Below, one piece after another: positions 1 to 7,008 of a stretch of 7,859 bases of DNA. The position numbers were made by a program, and so were the translations under genes. Origin of the DNA: an uncultured Bacteroidales bacterium (GTDB lineage: Bacteria; Bacteroidota; Bacteroidia; Bacteroidales; Muribaculaceae); assembly GCA_947175585.1 (NCBI GenBank), contig CAMWNL010000059.1:1-7859 (forward strand), read 5' to 3'. The notes under the pieces are model-generated. The model saw only the letters and a program-made list of their open reading frames with translations, was not told where the DNA came from and searched no databases. Within the stretch, counting starts at the first letter, position 1. The number at the start of each line of letters is the position of its first letter.

Positions 1-952
1 GTATCTCGACATCCCATTTCTCACCGCAAAGCGCCAGAACAGCGTAGGTTGACACCGCAAGCAAATAGCAAGCGATAGCCGCGTTGGCAAAAACTATCAC
101 CGAGTGCATCCTGCCGGTCAGTTCCCGTCGTTCATCAATCGGTGCGGCAGCCAGTACCGCAAAAAATGGCCAGTTGAGGATTGATTCGCTCAGCGTGAAA
201 GGCACTTCCTGCAGCTTATGACCCTGATTGTATGCACCGGAGGCAGCCGATGTCGAAAATTTACCAAGCACTGACATATTGATATTACGGGCAATCTGAA
301 AGCATACATAAGCCACCATCAAATGCACACCGTAACCAAACATCTCTTTAAACGATGCCGTGTTAAACGCCACACGGGGTATCCACCGCGACACCGCCAC
401 ATAGTAGACGAAAAGAAAGAACGACAGGAAAATCTGCATCGACACCAGCCCCCAGTAGCCATAACCGTTGAGAACCAGTATAATCGCGAGGATAAGCGCA
501 CTCGCTGTCGACGACAATCTGACAATAGCCATCTTTTTAAAATCGAGATCCTTGCGCATCTTTGTCTCCTGGACAAGTGCAAGCGACTGAAAAAAGAAGC
601 ACACTCCTATCGCTATCATTATACCCTTGAGCTCCTCGTGACCGAAAAATCCGGCGATTAGACCGGAGCACAAGATAAACAGGACGGCAAAAAACAGTCC
701 CATCGACGCATTAAAGACAAATACTGTCGAGTAATCATCTTTTGTCGGATTTTTTTTATTGATAAGACCGTCACTCATGCCGCAGCCTGAGATATTATAG
801 GCAAGCGCGGTAAAAATAGCAACCATACCGAGCAGACCGAAGTCTGACGGGTCAAGCAGTCGTGCGAGTAAAATGTTGCCGCCGAAAGTCATGACCGAAT
901 TGCATATCCGGTCCATGGCGACCCACTTATAGACACTTTTGCCTGTGCTCAT
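1..952 (-). CDS. Oligosaccharide flippase (Wzx/PST-type, WzxC-like), C-terminus beyond the window
   Basis: This is a multi-pass inner-membrane protein that should translocate lipid-linked polysaccharide units from the cytoplasmic to the periplasmic face. I read 317 uninterrupted codons from ATG at 952-950 to the left edge, with no stop. The N-terminus carries the pattern of this transporter family (RfbX/TuaB/WzxC-like): a first helix around residues 16-30 followed by ARLLDPSDFGLLGM at 30-43. Hydrophobic segments follow at about 42-58, 78-102, 110-126, 147-163, 168-187, 208-222 and 285-309, and a charged RKDLDFKKMA stretch lies at 133-142. Known family members are about 470-500 residues, so roughly a third is missing. 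The start is fixed by an in-frame TAG ten bases upstream (964-962). The gene begins 18 bases after the wzc stop, so it is probably the third gene of the wza-wzc operon. No Shine-Dalgarno sequence is visible. The sugar carried cannot be told from sequence. Confidence 0.9.
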   Translation of the reverse strand, partial: MSTGKSVYKWVAMDRICNSVMTFGGNILLARLLDPSDFGLLGMVAIFTALAYNISGCGMSDGLINKKNPTKDDYSTVFVFNASMGLFFAVLFILCSGLIAGFFGHEELKGIMIAIGVCFFFQSLALVQETKMRKDLDFKKMAIVRLSSTASALILAIILVLNGYGYWGLVSMQIFLSFFLFVYYVAVSRWIPRVAFNTASFKEMFGYGVHLMVAYVCFQIARNINMSVLGKFSTSAASGAYNQGHKLQEVPFTLSESILNWPFFAVLAAAPIDERRELTGRMHSVIVFANAAIACYLLAVSTYAVLALCGEKWDVEI

Positions 953-970
953 CGCGCTTGTCTAAACGGC

Positions 971-3259
971 TTACTTTGATTTCTTCTCGCCGTAGCCGTA
1001 ACCGTAGCCACGCTTGGTAGCAGTGCCGTTCACGACAATCGACAGCTTCTTCAGACGCTTGTCTGCATATATTTCATCAACGAAGCGCAGGTCTGTACGG
1101 GTCGTGTAGTCAGCACGCACGACATATATAGTCGCGTCTGCGAGACGATCGAGTGTAAATGTATCGCTGACCATGCCGACAGGAGCGGAGTCAATGAATA
1201 TATAGTCATAGCGTTCGCGAAGCTCAGCCATAAGCTGGTCGAGGCGCGGAGAGTTGAGCAGCTCAGCCGGGTTGGGAGGCACGGGACCCGCCACAATCAC
1301 ATCAAGACCGTTGGCCGAGTCTGCGCGAGTTATCAGCGAGTCTACGGTAATATCTTTAGACGCAAGATATTGTGTCAGACCGAAGCGAGGCGATATATTC
1401 ATATATTCAGCAAGACGCGGTTTGCGGATGTCCATACCGATAAGCAACACCTTCTTATGAAGCAACGCCATATCTGCCGCAAGGTTGATTGACACAAACG
1501 ATTTGCCTTCACCCGAACGGGTCGATGTCAGCATCACAACTTTTTCGTCAGCGCCTAATACAAAAGGCAGTCGTGAACGCAACAGGTTGAAGAGTTCGGT
1601 CGTAGACGAATGGTCACCGGCAACAGCGACAATCGAGCGTCCTGTTTTGTCATTACATATTTCACCGAGAACAGGCACATCGACGATAGCCTCAACTTCC
1701 TCTTTAGTGTCAAACTTGGTGCGGAGCACTTTGCGGATATAAAGCAACGCCGGCGGTATGCATAGGCCGATAAAAAGAGCGATAAGCAATATCATCTTCT
1801 TGCTGAGGTTGACAGGGGCATTTAGTGCGAATGCCTCATCGACGATAATGCCCTTGGGTGTGGCATTGGCGAGCATCATGGCTGTCTCCTCGCGCTTCTG
1901 CAGGAGGAACATATAAAGCTGCTGCTTGACCTGCTGCTGACGCTTCATATTGAGGAACTCACGTTCCTGTTCGGGCACAGATCCCAAACGGCCCATAGCT
2001 TTATTGAGTTTTGATCGCTGATCTCTGATAGCGACTTCCAGATTATCATAAGCCTTGACTACAGATGTCGCGATAGTCGCGCGCATAGCGTCGATCTGCT
2101 CATCAAGCATTTTGAGAGCCTTGTTGTTTGGCTTGGCGTTAGAGGCCAGCGCCATGCGCTGCAGCATCAACTCGTTATAGCCTTTTATACCTTCCTGCAA
2201 TCCGACGTTGTCGGTAGTCATCGGTATCAGACTGTGAGCATTGGCGGGATCAGCGATAAACTCACCGGTCATCTTTATTATTTCGGCCTCAGTCTCAGAC
2301 TTCATCAGCTCCTTTTCAAGATTCGCACGGATACCGGTCTGAAACGAAGCTTCAGCCGACACGTCAATGATTCCCTGCTTCTCCTTATATGACTGGATAT
2401 CGTCTTCAGCGTCACTGAGGTCATTGCTTATGATGGCGAGACGCTCGTCAATAAAGCGTGCGGTCTTTTCGCCTTCGAGGTTCTTCTCGGCAATGCCGCG
2501 CTCGTTATATTTGGTGATAATACCGTTGAGCACATCTTTGCCGTAGTCAGGATTTACAGTAACAAGATTCAGCATTATGGCATTGCTTCGCTTGCTGCCG
2601 ATACTTGCGATTACATCCTCGCTGAGGAGTTCGGCCGCCGCATCATAACCTATGATACTGATATCGCTTATGATTTCCTCACCCGGCACGAAATATGAAG
2701 TCGTATCAATCACGAAGTGACCGTAGATAGTGTTGAGTGAGACTGGCAGTTTCTGATCTTTCACCTTACCGATAACCTCGCCGTCAGCCTTGGCCTTGAC
2801 CGTCGCCAGACCTTCTTCGTTGACTTTGACCTTGAAAGCGATGCCTGTGCGCAAGGTGTCGATAATGCCGGGAGCGGCTATAACTTCGAGAGGATACTCT
2901 GGATATGCAAACTCCCTGTTGAGGAAACCAAGCTTAATTTTATGGATTTTATTTGTTCCCAACTCTTTGACTACGTCACGATAGACCGAGTGAGACGAAA
3001 TCACGAATATTTCATCATCAACCGACGCCTGCGCGCCGAAAAGATCTCCTATCGCGCCGAGACTGGCCATGCCACCCTTTTCATCCTGAGATATAAGCAC
3101 ATTGGCGTTGACCGAATATTTAGGTTTAACGATTCTTGCCGCGAGGAAGCCGAACACCAGACACACGACAACCGAAATCACAAACCAATACCATTTCGAC
3201 ATATACTCCTGCGCAATAGCGCCTAAGTCAATAAATTCTGATTTTTTATTTTTAGCCAT
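971..3259 (-). CDS. wzc: Wzc-like polysaccharide co-polymerase / BY-type tyrosine autokinase
   Basis: This inner-membrane protein of 762 residues should control polymer length and export by cycles of autophosphorylation, working with Wza. A Wzz-type N-terminus has transmembrane helix 1 at about 23-44. A large periplasmic part (about 45-485) contains helical, coiled-coil-like stretches near 255-320 and 375-460, and a GNVR-like motif (PEQEREFLNMKR at 429-440). Transmembrane helix 2 is at about 488-508. The cytoplasmic kinase domain has Walker A TSTRSGEGKS (578-587, Lys586), Walker A' VLLIGMDIRKP (604-614, Asp610) and Walker B YIFIDSAP (686-693, Asp690). An ELFNLLR stretch at 555-561 resembles the oligomerisation motif ExxRxxR, with Asn in place of the first Arg. 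The tail ends in a short Tyr cluster (Tyr752, 754, 756), the likely phosphorylation sites. The first Asp of classical Walker A' is Gly608; I recall such variants in Bacteroidota homologues. The gene starts 13 bases after wza. No partner phosphatase (Wzb) is in the window. Confidence 0.95.
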   Translation of the reverse strand: MAKNKKSEFIDLGAIAQEYMSKWYWFVISVVVCLVFGFLAARIVKPKYSVNANVLISQDEKGGMASLGAIGDLFGAQASVDDEIFVISSHSVYRDVVKELGTNKIHKIKLGFLNREFAYPEYPLEVIAAPGIIDTLRTGIAFKVKVNEEGLATVKAKADGEVIGKVKDQKLPVSLNTIYGHFVIDTTSYFVPGEEIISDISIIGYDAAAELLSEDVIASIGSKRSNAIMLNLVTVNPDYGKDVLNGIITKYNERGIAEKNLEGEKTARFIDERLAIISNDLSDAEDDIQSYKEKQGIIDVSAEASFQTGIRANLEKELMKSETEAEIIKMTGEFIADPANAHSLIPMTTDNVGLQEGIKGYNELMLQRMALASNAKPNNKALKMLDEQIDAMRATIATSVVKAYDNLEVAIRDQRSKLNKAMGRLGSVPEQEREFLNMKRQQQVKQQLYMFLLQKREETAMMLANATPKGIIVDEAFALNAPVNLSKKMILLIALFIGLCIPPALLYIRKVLRTKFDTKEEVEAIVDVPVLGEICNDKTGRSIVAVAGDHSSTTELFNLLRSRLPFVLGADEKVVMLTSTRSGEGKSFVSINLAADMALLHKKVLLIGMDIRKPRLAEYMNISPRFGLTQYLASKDITVDSLITRADSANGLDVIVAGPVPPNPAELLNSPRLDQLMAELRERYDYIFIDSAPVGMVSDTFTLDRLADATIYVVRADYTTRTDLRFVDEIYADKRLKKLSIVVNGTATKRGYGYGYGEKKSK

Positions 3260-3272
3260 GATAGCGCAGAGT

Positions 3273-4076
3273 TTATTTTACTGTTAATGCAATTACAAGT
3301 GACGCGATAACCGATGTAGCGCTCACGATTGTCGATATGACTGTCAACTTGAATGAATTATTCTGATTATATTTGGAGTTGGCCTGACGCACTTTATTAG
3401 GCTCCACATAGATATAATCATTCTGCTGAAGATAGAAATAAGGCGAGTTAAGCGTCTCAGATGAGTTGAGGTCGAAATGCACAAACTTACGTTCACCGTT
3501 TTCCTCTCTGACGAGCAATACATTGGAGCGTTCGCCATACTCGGTCAGATCTCCTGCATCTGAAAGAGCGTCAAGAATACTGTAGCGGTTGCGGCCAACG
3601 ATTATTGACTTGGGAGTTTTGACCTCACCGGCTACCACTACTCTGAAATTTACCAGTGCGACATTAACAATCGGGTCTTCGACATCCTTGCTGATGAGTT
3701 CGGTCAGTTCATTTTGCAACTGCTCAACTGTAAGACCGGCGACATGAAGTTTTCCGAGCACGGGAAATGTTATATCGCCCTCGTTATCGACTTTATATGT
3801 CTGCTGCGACGGCGTAGCCACCTTAAACATCTCAGACTGTTTCGCCGGGTTTGACAACGGCAGATTATAAATAGCTGTGGCTTCCGGATTAAGCGAGCTA
3901 ACTGTAATCAACAGTTCATCGTCGGGCTTAATGGATGGCGAATAATCGCCTGTCTGGAATGTACCGCTCTCTACTGCAGAGATATCAGTAAAATACGGCA
4001 ACACCGTTTTAGACGTGGAGCACGATGACGCAGCGGCTCCAATGACTAAAGCCAAGGCAATATGACGAAGTTTCAT
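3273..4076 (-). CDS. wza: Wza-like polysaccharide export outer-membrane lipoprotein
   Basis: This is the outer-membrane exit component for capsule or exopolysaccharide, expected to dock on Wzc. I choose ATG at 4076-4074 (267 residues); the open frame extends five codons upstream to a TTG, but the ATG gives a proper lipoprotein signal: MKLRH, a hydrophobic core, then AAASSC with Cys19 as the lipidated residue. A polysaccharide export domain spans about 45-145 (SIKPDDELLITVSSLNPEA near 48-66, then GDITFPVLGKLHVAGLT at 100-116). One SLBB-type domain follows at about 147-220 (VVAGEVKTPKSIIV, then YSILDALSDAGDL). A hydrophobic C-terminal helix lies at about 244-265. It is shorter than E. coli Wza (about 380 residues), which has additional SLBB-type repeats; the short form is usual in Bacteroidota. 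It is first in the leftward operon, 13 bases before wzc. No Shine-Dalgarno is seen; the upstream sequence is AT-rich. Confidence 0.93.
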   Translation of the reverse strand: MKLRHIALALVIGAAASSCSTSKTVLPYFTDISAVESGTFQTGDYSPSIKPDDELLITVSSLNPEATAIYNLPLSNPAKQSEMFKVATPSQQTYKVDNEGDITFPVLGKLHVAGLTVEQLQNELTELISKDVEDPIVNVALVNFRVVVAGEVKTPKSIIVGRNRYSILDALSDAGDLTEYGERSNVLLVREENGERKFVHFDLNSSETLNSPYFYLQQNDYIYVEPNKVRQANSKYNQNNSFKLTVISTIVSATSVIASLVIALTVK

Positions 4077-4164
4077 GTCAGTAAAAATCAAAATGCATTT
4101 TAATATAATTCATTCTATTTAACGCGACTCTACATGCTTTATTATACCTCATTCAAAAATTTCG

Positions 4165-4172
4165 TATATTTG
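4165..4172 (+). promoter_or_regulatory. Bacteroides-type -7 promoter box (TATATTTG) for the glycosyltransferase gene
   Basis: TATATTTG matches the Bacteroidota primary sigma factor -7 consensus TAnnTTTG at every fixed position and sits 50 bases before the ATG at 4223. A convincing -33 TTTG is not present at the usual spacing; only loosely similar T-rich sequence lies near 4137-4144. A start of transcription a few bases after 4172, near 4179, would be expected. Confidence 0.65.
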
Positions 4173-4181
4173 CAGTTCGAA

Positions 4182-4203
4182 AACAGGTCACAACGTACCT
4201 GTT
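4182..4203. repeat. Perfect 7-bp inverted repeat in the leader of the glycosyltransferase gene
   Basis: AACAGGT (4182-4188) and ACCTGTT (4197-4203) are perfect inverse complements separated by 8 bases (4189-4196). The repeat begins ten bases after the -7 box and ends 19 bases before the start codon. It could be an operator for a dimeric regulator, or a hairpin at the very 5' end of the mRNA. It lacks a following T-run, so it is not an intrinsic terminator. Confidence 0.5.
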
Positions 4204-4222
4204 ACAACTAACATACATTGAA

Positions 4223-5401
4223 ATGACATTCAACTTCGACCTTTCCGCCATAGTCATATCGCTGCTCTCATTGAGTGCGGTTGCCGCAGTGATTGTGCTG
4301 ATATGCTACGTCCCGTTCATCAGACGAGTATGCTCAAGAGCCAAAGAGTGCCTCCTGATTGTTGACAAAGACAGCAATGAGACTTCTGACCGGACTCCGG
4401 CTTCTATAATAATATACTCACAGGGAGAGGCTGACCGACTTGAATCGCTTTTACCTTCAGTTCTCGGTCAGGATTATGACGGTCCATTTGAAGTGATTGT
4501 AGTCAATGAAGGTGACTCTCCTGATGTCCGCAATGTCATCAGCGCCCTCCAGATGTCTAACCGTAACCTCTATTTAACATTTACCCCTGACGGAGCCCGA
4601 AGCCTGAGCCGCAAAAAACTGGCGCTGACTCTCGGCATAAAAGCGGCCCGTTATCCGGTAGTGGTTCAGACTACTACCGACGCTGTTATCAGCTCCGATC
4701 AGTGGCTGACGAAAATCCTGCGTCATTTCAATAACCGTGAGGTCGGCATCGTGTTAGGCTACGCTGCTCCATCATCTGATATCACCGTCAGCCGGCGCTG
4801 CTCGTTCGACTACACAAACGACAGTGTGGCATGGTTGTCTCCGGCCATCAATCACCGGCCGTTCAGAGGATCAGAGCTCAACCTCGCCTACCGTCGCGAG
4901 CTATTCTTCGCCAATAAAGGATTCTCACGCTCTCTCAACCTACATTTCGGTGATGACGATATATTTATAAGCGAAATAGCCAACAAGACCAATACTGTCG
5001 TCGAGCTTTCGCCCGACTCCGTCATTAAATTTACCAGCTATAATATGGCGTCCACCCTTCACGACGCCGCCATACGCCATATTTTCACCAGTCGCTTTAT
5101 TCGCCGGAAACCCATCGCATGGTTGTCGACCGGAGAAATGATGCTTTGGTTGTCCTTGCTGGCTGCAGCCGCGGCTGTGGCTCTTGACTATCTGAATCTC
5201 ACTACAATCATCGCAGCGTTCATCATCATAGCGGTCACTATGATTTTTGTGGCATTGACATGGCGCAAAGCCACTTCTGCCCTCGACATGCGCGTCGTCT
5301 CATTCTCAGCACCGTGGTTTGTCCTCGCCCAGCCATTCCGCCGCATCGCCCTAACCATCTACGCCAAAATGTCCAAACAGAAAAAGTACACCTGGGATTG
5401 A
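4223..5401 (+). CDS. Membrane-anchored family 2 glycosyltransferase (GT-A fold)
   Basis: This enzyme probably adds a sugar from a nucleotide donor to the lipid-linked repeat unit at the cytoplasmic face of the inner membrane. The 392-residue protein has an N-terminal membrane helix (about 8-30), then a GT2 domain starting at about 58: ASIIIYSQGEADRLESLLPS (60-79) and VIVVNEGDSPD (91-101). The donor-site region is TTDAVISSDQWL (151-162). An acceptor-side motif GSELNLAYRRELFF (216-229) and HFGDDDIFISEIA (241-253) follow. Two or three hydrophobic segments end the protein (about 305-321, 328-346 and possibly 358-370). The usual DAD donor motif reads D153-A-V155, and the QxxRW-like motif is not evident (HDAAIRHIF at 280-288). 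The donor and acceptor cannot be predicted. It starts at the first ATG, 50 bases after a -7 box, with no Shine-Dalgarno sequence. It is divergent to wza. Confidence 0.88.
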   Translation: MTFNFDLSAIVISLLSLSAVAAVIVLICYVPFIRRVCSRAKECLLIVDKDSNETSDRTPASIIIYSQGEADRLESLLPSVLGQDYDGPFEVIVVNEGDSPDVRNVISALQMSNRNLYLTFTPDGARSLSRKKLALTLGIKAARYPVVVQTTTDAVISSDQWLTKILRHFNNREVGIVLGYAAPSSDITVSRRCSFDYTNDSVAWLSPAINHRPFRGSELNLAYRRELFFANKGFSRSLNLHFGDDDIFISEIANKTNTVVELSPDSVIKFTSYNMASTLHDAAIRHIFTSRFIRRKPIAWLSTGEMMLWLSLLAAAAAVALDYLNLTTIIAAFIIIAVTMIFVALTWRKATSALDMRVVSFSAPWFVLAQPFRRIALTIYAKMSKQKKYTWD

Positions 5402-5436
5402 TTAAGCCATTGATGTAGCGGATTAAAAGTTTTTCG

Positions 5437-5444
5437 TAACTTTG
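5437..5444 (+). promoter_or_regulatory. Bacteroides-type -7 promoter box (TAACTTTG) immediately upstream of the wzi-like gene
   Basis: TAACTTTG is an exact match to TAnnTTTG in the 54-base gap between the glycosyltransferase stop (5401) and the ATG at 5456. A TTG at 5410-5412 is the nearest -33-like element, but its 24-base spacing is longer than the usual roughly 19-21. If active, transcription would begin only about 4-8 bases before the ATG, giving a nearly leaderless mRNA for wzi, the lipoprotein gene and legB. Confidence 0.5.
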
Positions 5445-5455
5445 CACCGATATTT

Positions 5456-7003
5456 ATGAAGACTTATATCCAATATATCCGCCGTGGACTTGCCCTTGTC
5501 GCATCATTGGCCTGCATGATTGCGTGCTATGCACAGCAAAGTGACAGTCTGATATATTCGGTTTCCATTCTGACCAACGCTTCGACAGGCAGACTTGCGC
5601 CATATATGATCGGCTCCTGGAATCATGACCGCACCTCTATGAAAAACGGCTACAACGTAGACTTCTTCACCGAGAAGCCCCTCAATCTTAACGGACGAAT
5701 CGGTTGGGGCGCCGGAGTGGAGATTCTCGCCGGATCTCAGCACTCGGCTAAGTATGACAAATACGACCCTCACAATTTCGACTGGTATACCTCCGACATG
5801 AAGAGGGCTCATGTCTCGCTCAGATCATTTTACGCGTCTATGCGCTACAGACGCGTATTTATCTTGGCCGGCATGAAAAATTTTGATTCGAAGATTGTCG
5901 ACGGCAGTCTGTCATCGGGCGACCTCCTTCGCAGCAACAATGCCCGTGCGATACCCGGTCTGACCTTCGGATTTGTTGATTTCCAGGATATCCCTTTCAC
6001 TAACGGATGGCTGCAGATCGACGGTCAGATAATGTATGGCAAATTCATTGATAATTCTTTTCGCCGTCAACAGTTCAATTTCTACTCTGACTTGCTTGCC
6101 ACTGACCTCTATTATACATATAAATACTGCTATTTCCGCACCAAGCCGTCGCAACGCCTGTCTGTAATATTCGGCATGCAGGCCGCCGGGGTTTTCGGCG
6201 GAAACACCACATATTACCGCCGGGGGCAGCTTGTACGCACAGACCACCGGGGATTCCGCTTCGTCGACATTTTCAAGATGTTTTTCCCCACACCCGACAA
6301 CGGCAATGGATACTATGAGGGAAATTCACTGGGCACATGGTCTTTACGCGCAAGATACAATTTGCCCGGCGGCAATGAGATCGCGGCCTATTGGGAGAAG
6401 TTTTTTGAAGACGGCTCAGGCATCGGCTGCCGCAACGGTGCTGACGGCCTGTATGGCCTACAGTTCTCATTTGGAAAGAAAGGCTGGGTTAACAAAATAG
6501 TTGCCGAATATCTCGACTTCCGCAATCAGAGCGGTCCGCTGCACTACGCCCCGGGAGACCATATCAATCCATCGATTACGTCTGAAGCCACAGGCGGCGA
6601 CAACTACTATAATAACGACTCATTCGGACCATACTCTTATTTCGGCATGTCGATCGGCTCGCCGATGGTGATGTCGCCGATTTACAATGAGAACGGTTTT
6701 CCGCAATTTATCTATAACCGCATGCAAGGCGCTCACCTGGCGGTTTCGGGAAGTCCTGCCGCAAATCTCACATATAAGCTTATGGGTGGCTGGCAGAAAG
6801 GATATGCGATGGGACGCATACCCTTGCCTGAGGCTCGCGAGACATGGTCAGCCATGGCCGAAGTTGATTGGGATGCCCGCAAATGGCTGCCGGGATTTTC
6901 TTTTGACTGCAACCTCGCGTTAGATCGCGGTAAACTTAGAGGTGATAATTTCGGCTTTGCCCTTGCGATCCGCTACTCGGGTAATTTAAATATCAATTAC
7001 TGA
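5456..7003 (+). CDS. wzi: Wzi-like capsule assembly outer-membrane beta-barrel protein
   Basis: Family knowledge places Wzi in the outer membrane, where it binds and organises capsule polymer at the cell surface. The 515-residue product has a signal peptide: basic n-region (KTYIQYIRR), hydrophobic core at about 11-24, and probable cleavage after Ala26 (ACYA/QQ). Cys24 in MIAC is a weak lipobox alternative. The mature part shows alternating strands typical of a barrel, and segments I associate with this family: RAIPGLTFGFVDFQDIPFTN (164-183) followed by GWLQIDGQIMYGKF (184-197), and GTWSLRARYNLPGGNEIAAY (293-312). It ends in an aromatic residue (NLNINY), as expected for a BAM-assembled barrel. 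Length fits the Bacteroidota members (about 450-520). The first ATG is needed to give the signal peptide its charged n-region. The lipoprotein gene starts 5 bases after its stop. Confidence 0.85.
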   Translation: MKTYIQYIRRGLALVASLACMIACYAQQSDSLIYSVSILTNASTGRLAPYMIGSWNHDRTSMKNGYNVDFFTEKPLNLNGRIGWGAGVEILAGSQHSAKYDKYDPHNFDWYTSDMKRAHVSLRSFYASMRYRRVFILAGMKNFDSKIVDGSLSSGDLLRSNNARAIPGLTFGFVDFQDIPFTNGWLQIDGQIMYGKFIDNSFRRQQFNFYSDLLATDLYYTYKYCYFRTKPSQRLSVIFGMQAAGVFGGNTTYYRRGQLVRTDHRGFRFVDIFKMFFPTPDNGNGYYEGNSLGTWSLRARYNLPGGNEIAAYWEKFFEDGSGIGCRNGADGLYGLQFSFGKKGWVNKIVAEYLDFRNQSGPLHYAPGDHINPSITSEATGGDNYYNNDSFGPYSYFGMSIGSPMVMSPIYNENGFPQFIYNRMQGAHLAVSGSPAANLTYKLMGGWQKGYAMGRIPLPEARETWSAMAEVDWDARKWLPGFSFDCNLALDRGKLRGDNFGFALAIRYSGNLNINY

Positions 7004-7008
7004 TTTTG

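Larger units (their letters stand above)
4077..4222. promoter_or_regulatory. Divergent intergenic control region between wza and the glycosyltransferase gene
   Basis: These 146 bases are the only noncoding stretch over 100 bases. They separate the leftward export operon from the rightward gene set, so transcription start signals for both should lie here. The wza-proximal half (about 4080-4165) is very AT-rich. The other half contains an exact rightward -7 box and a short inverted repeat, listed separately. A leftward candidate -7 box, AATTTTTG on the minus strand (4161-4154), has one mismatch to TAnnTTTG and would give a wza leader of roughly 70 bases; I rate it as weak. There is no sign of paired long inverted repeats of the kind that flank invertible capsule promoters, and no room for an UpxY-type antiterminator gene. 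Confidence 0.7.

Noticed and set aside
323..661. 112-residue plus-strand open frame opposite the flippase gene
   Set aside because: Its sequence is rich in Arg, His and Lys with no domain pattern, and it lies wholly opposite the coding frame of a clear transporter gene; it is a shadow frame.
1485..1742. Plus-strand open frame opposite the Wzc kinase domain
   Set aside because: Antisense shadow of a strongly conserved domain, with low-complexity Ser/Thr/Arg content.
4077..4091. TTG start for wza, five codons upstream of the ATG
   Set aside because: It would add MIFTD before the MKLRH n-region of a normal lipoprotein signal; ATG at 4076 gives a better signal peptide and is the commoner start codon.
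4077..4222. Invertible (phase-variable) promoter
   Set aside because: Only a single short inverted repeat with 8 bases between arms is present; no widely spaced recombinase-type repeats flank the promoter within the window.
5425..5434. AAAAGTTTTT as a possible terminator after the glycosyltransferase gene
   Set aside because: The arms are only A/T with a single central base, so no stable GC-rich stem can form.
5504..6247. Minus-strand open frames of about 100 residues opposite wzi
   Set aside because: They are antisense to a well-supported barrel gene and show no family motifs, signal or start context.
7006..7008. TTG start for the small lipoprotein
   Set aside because: An ATG follows directly at 7009 and begins a standard lipoprotein signal; the TTG adds nothing.
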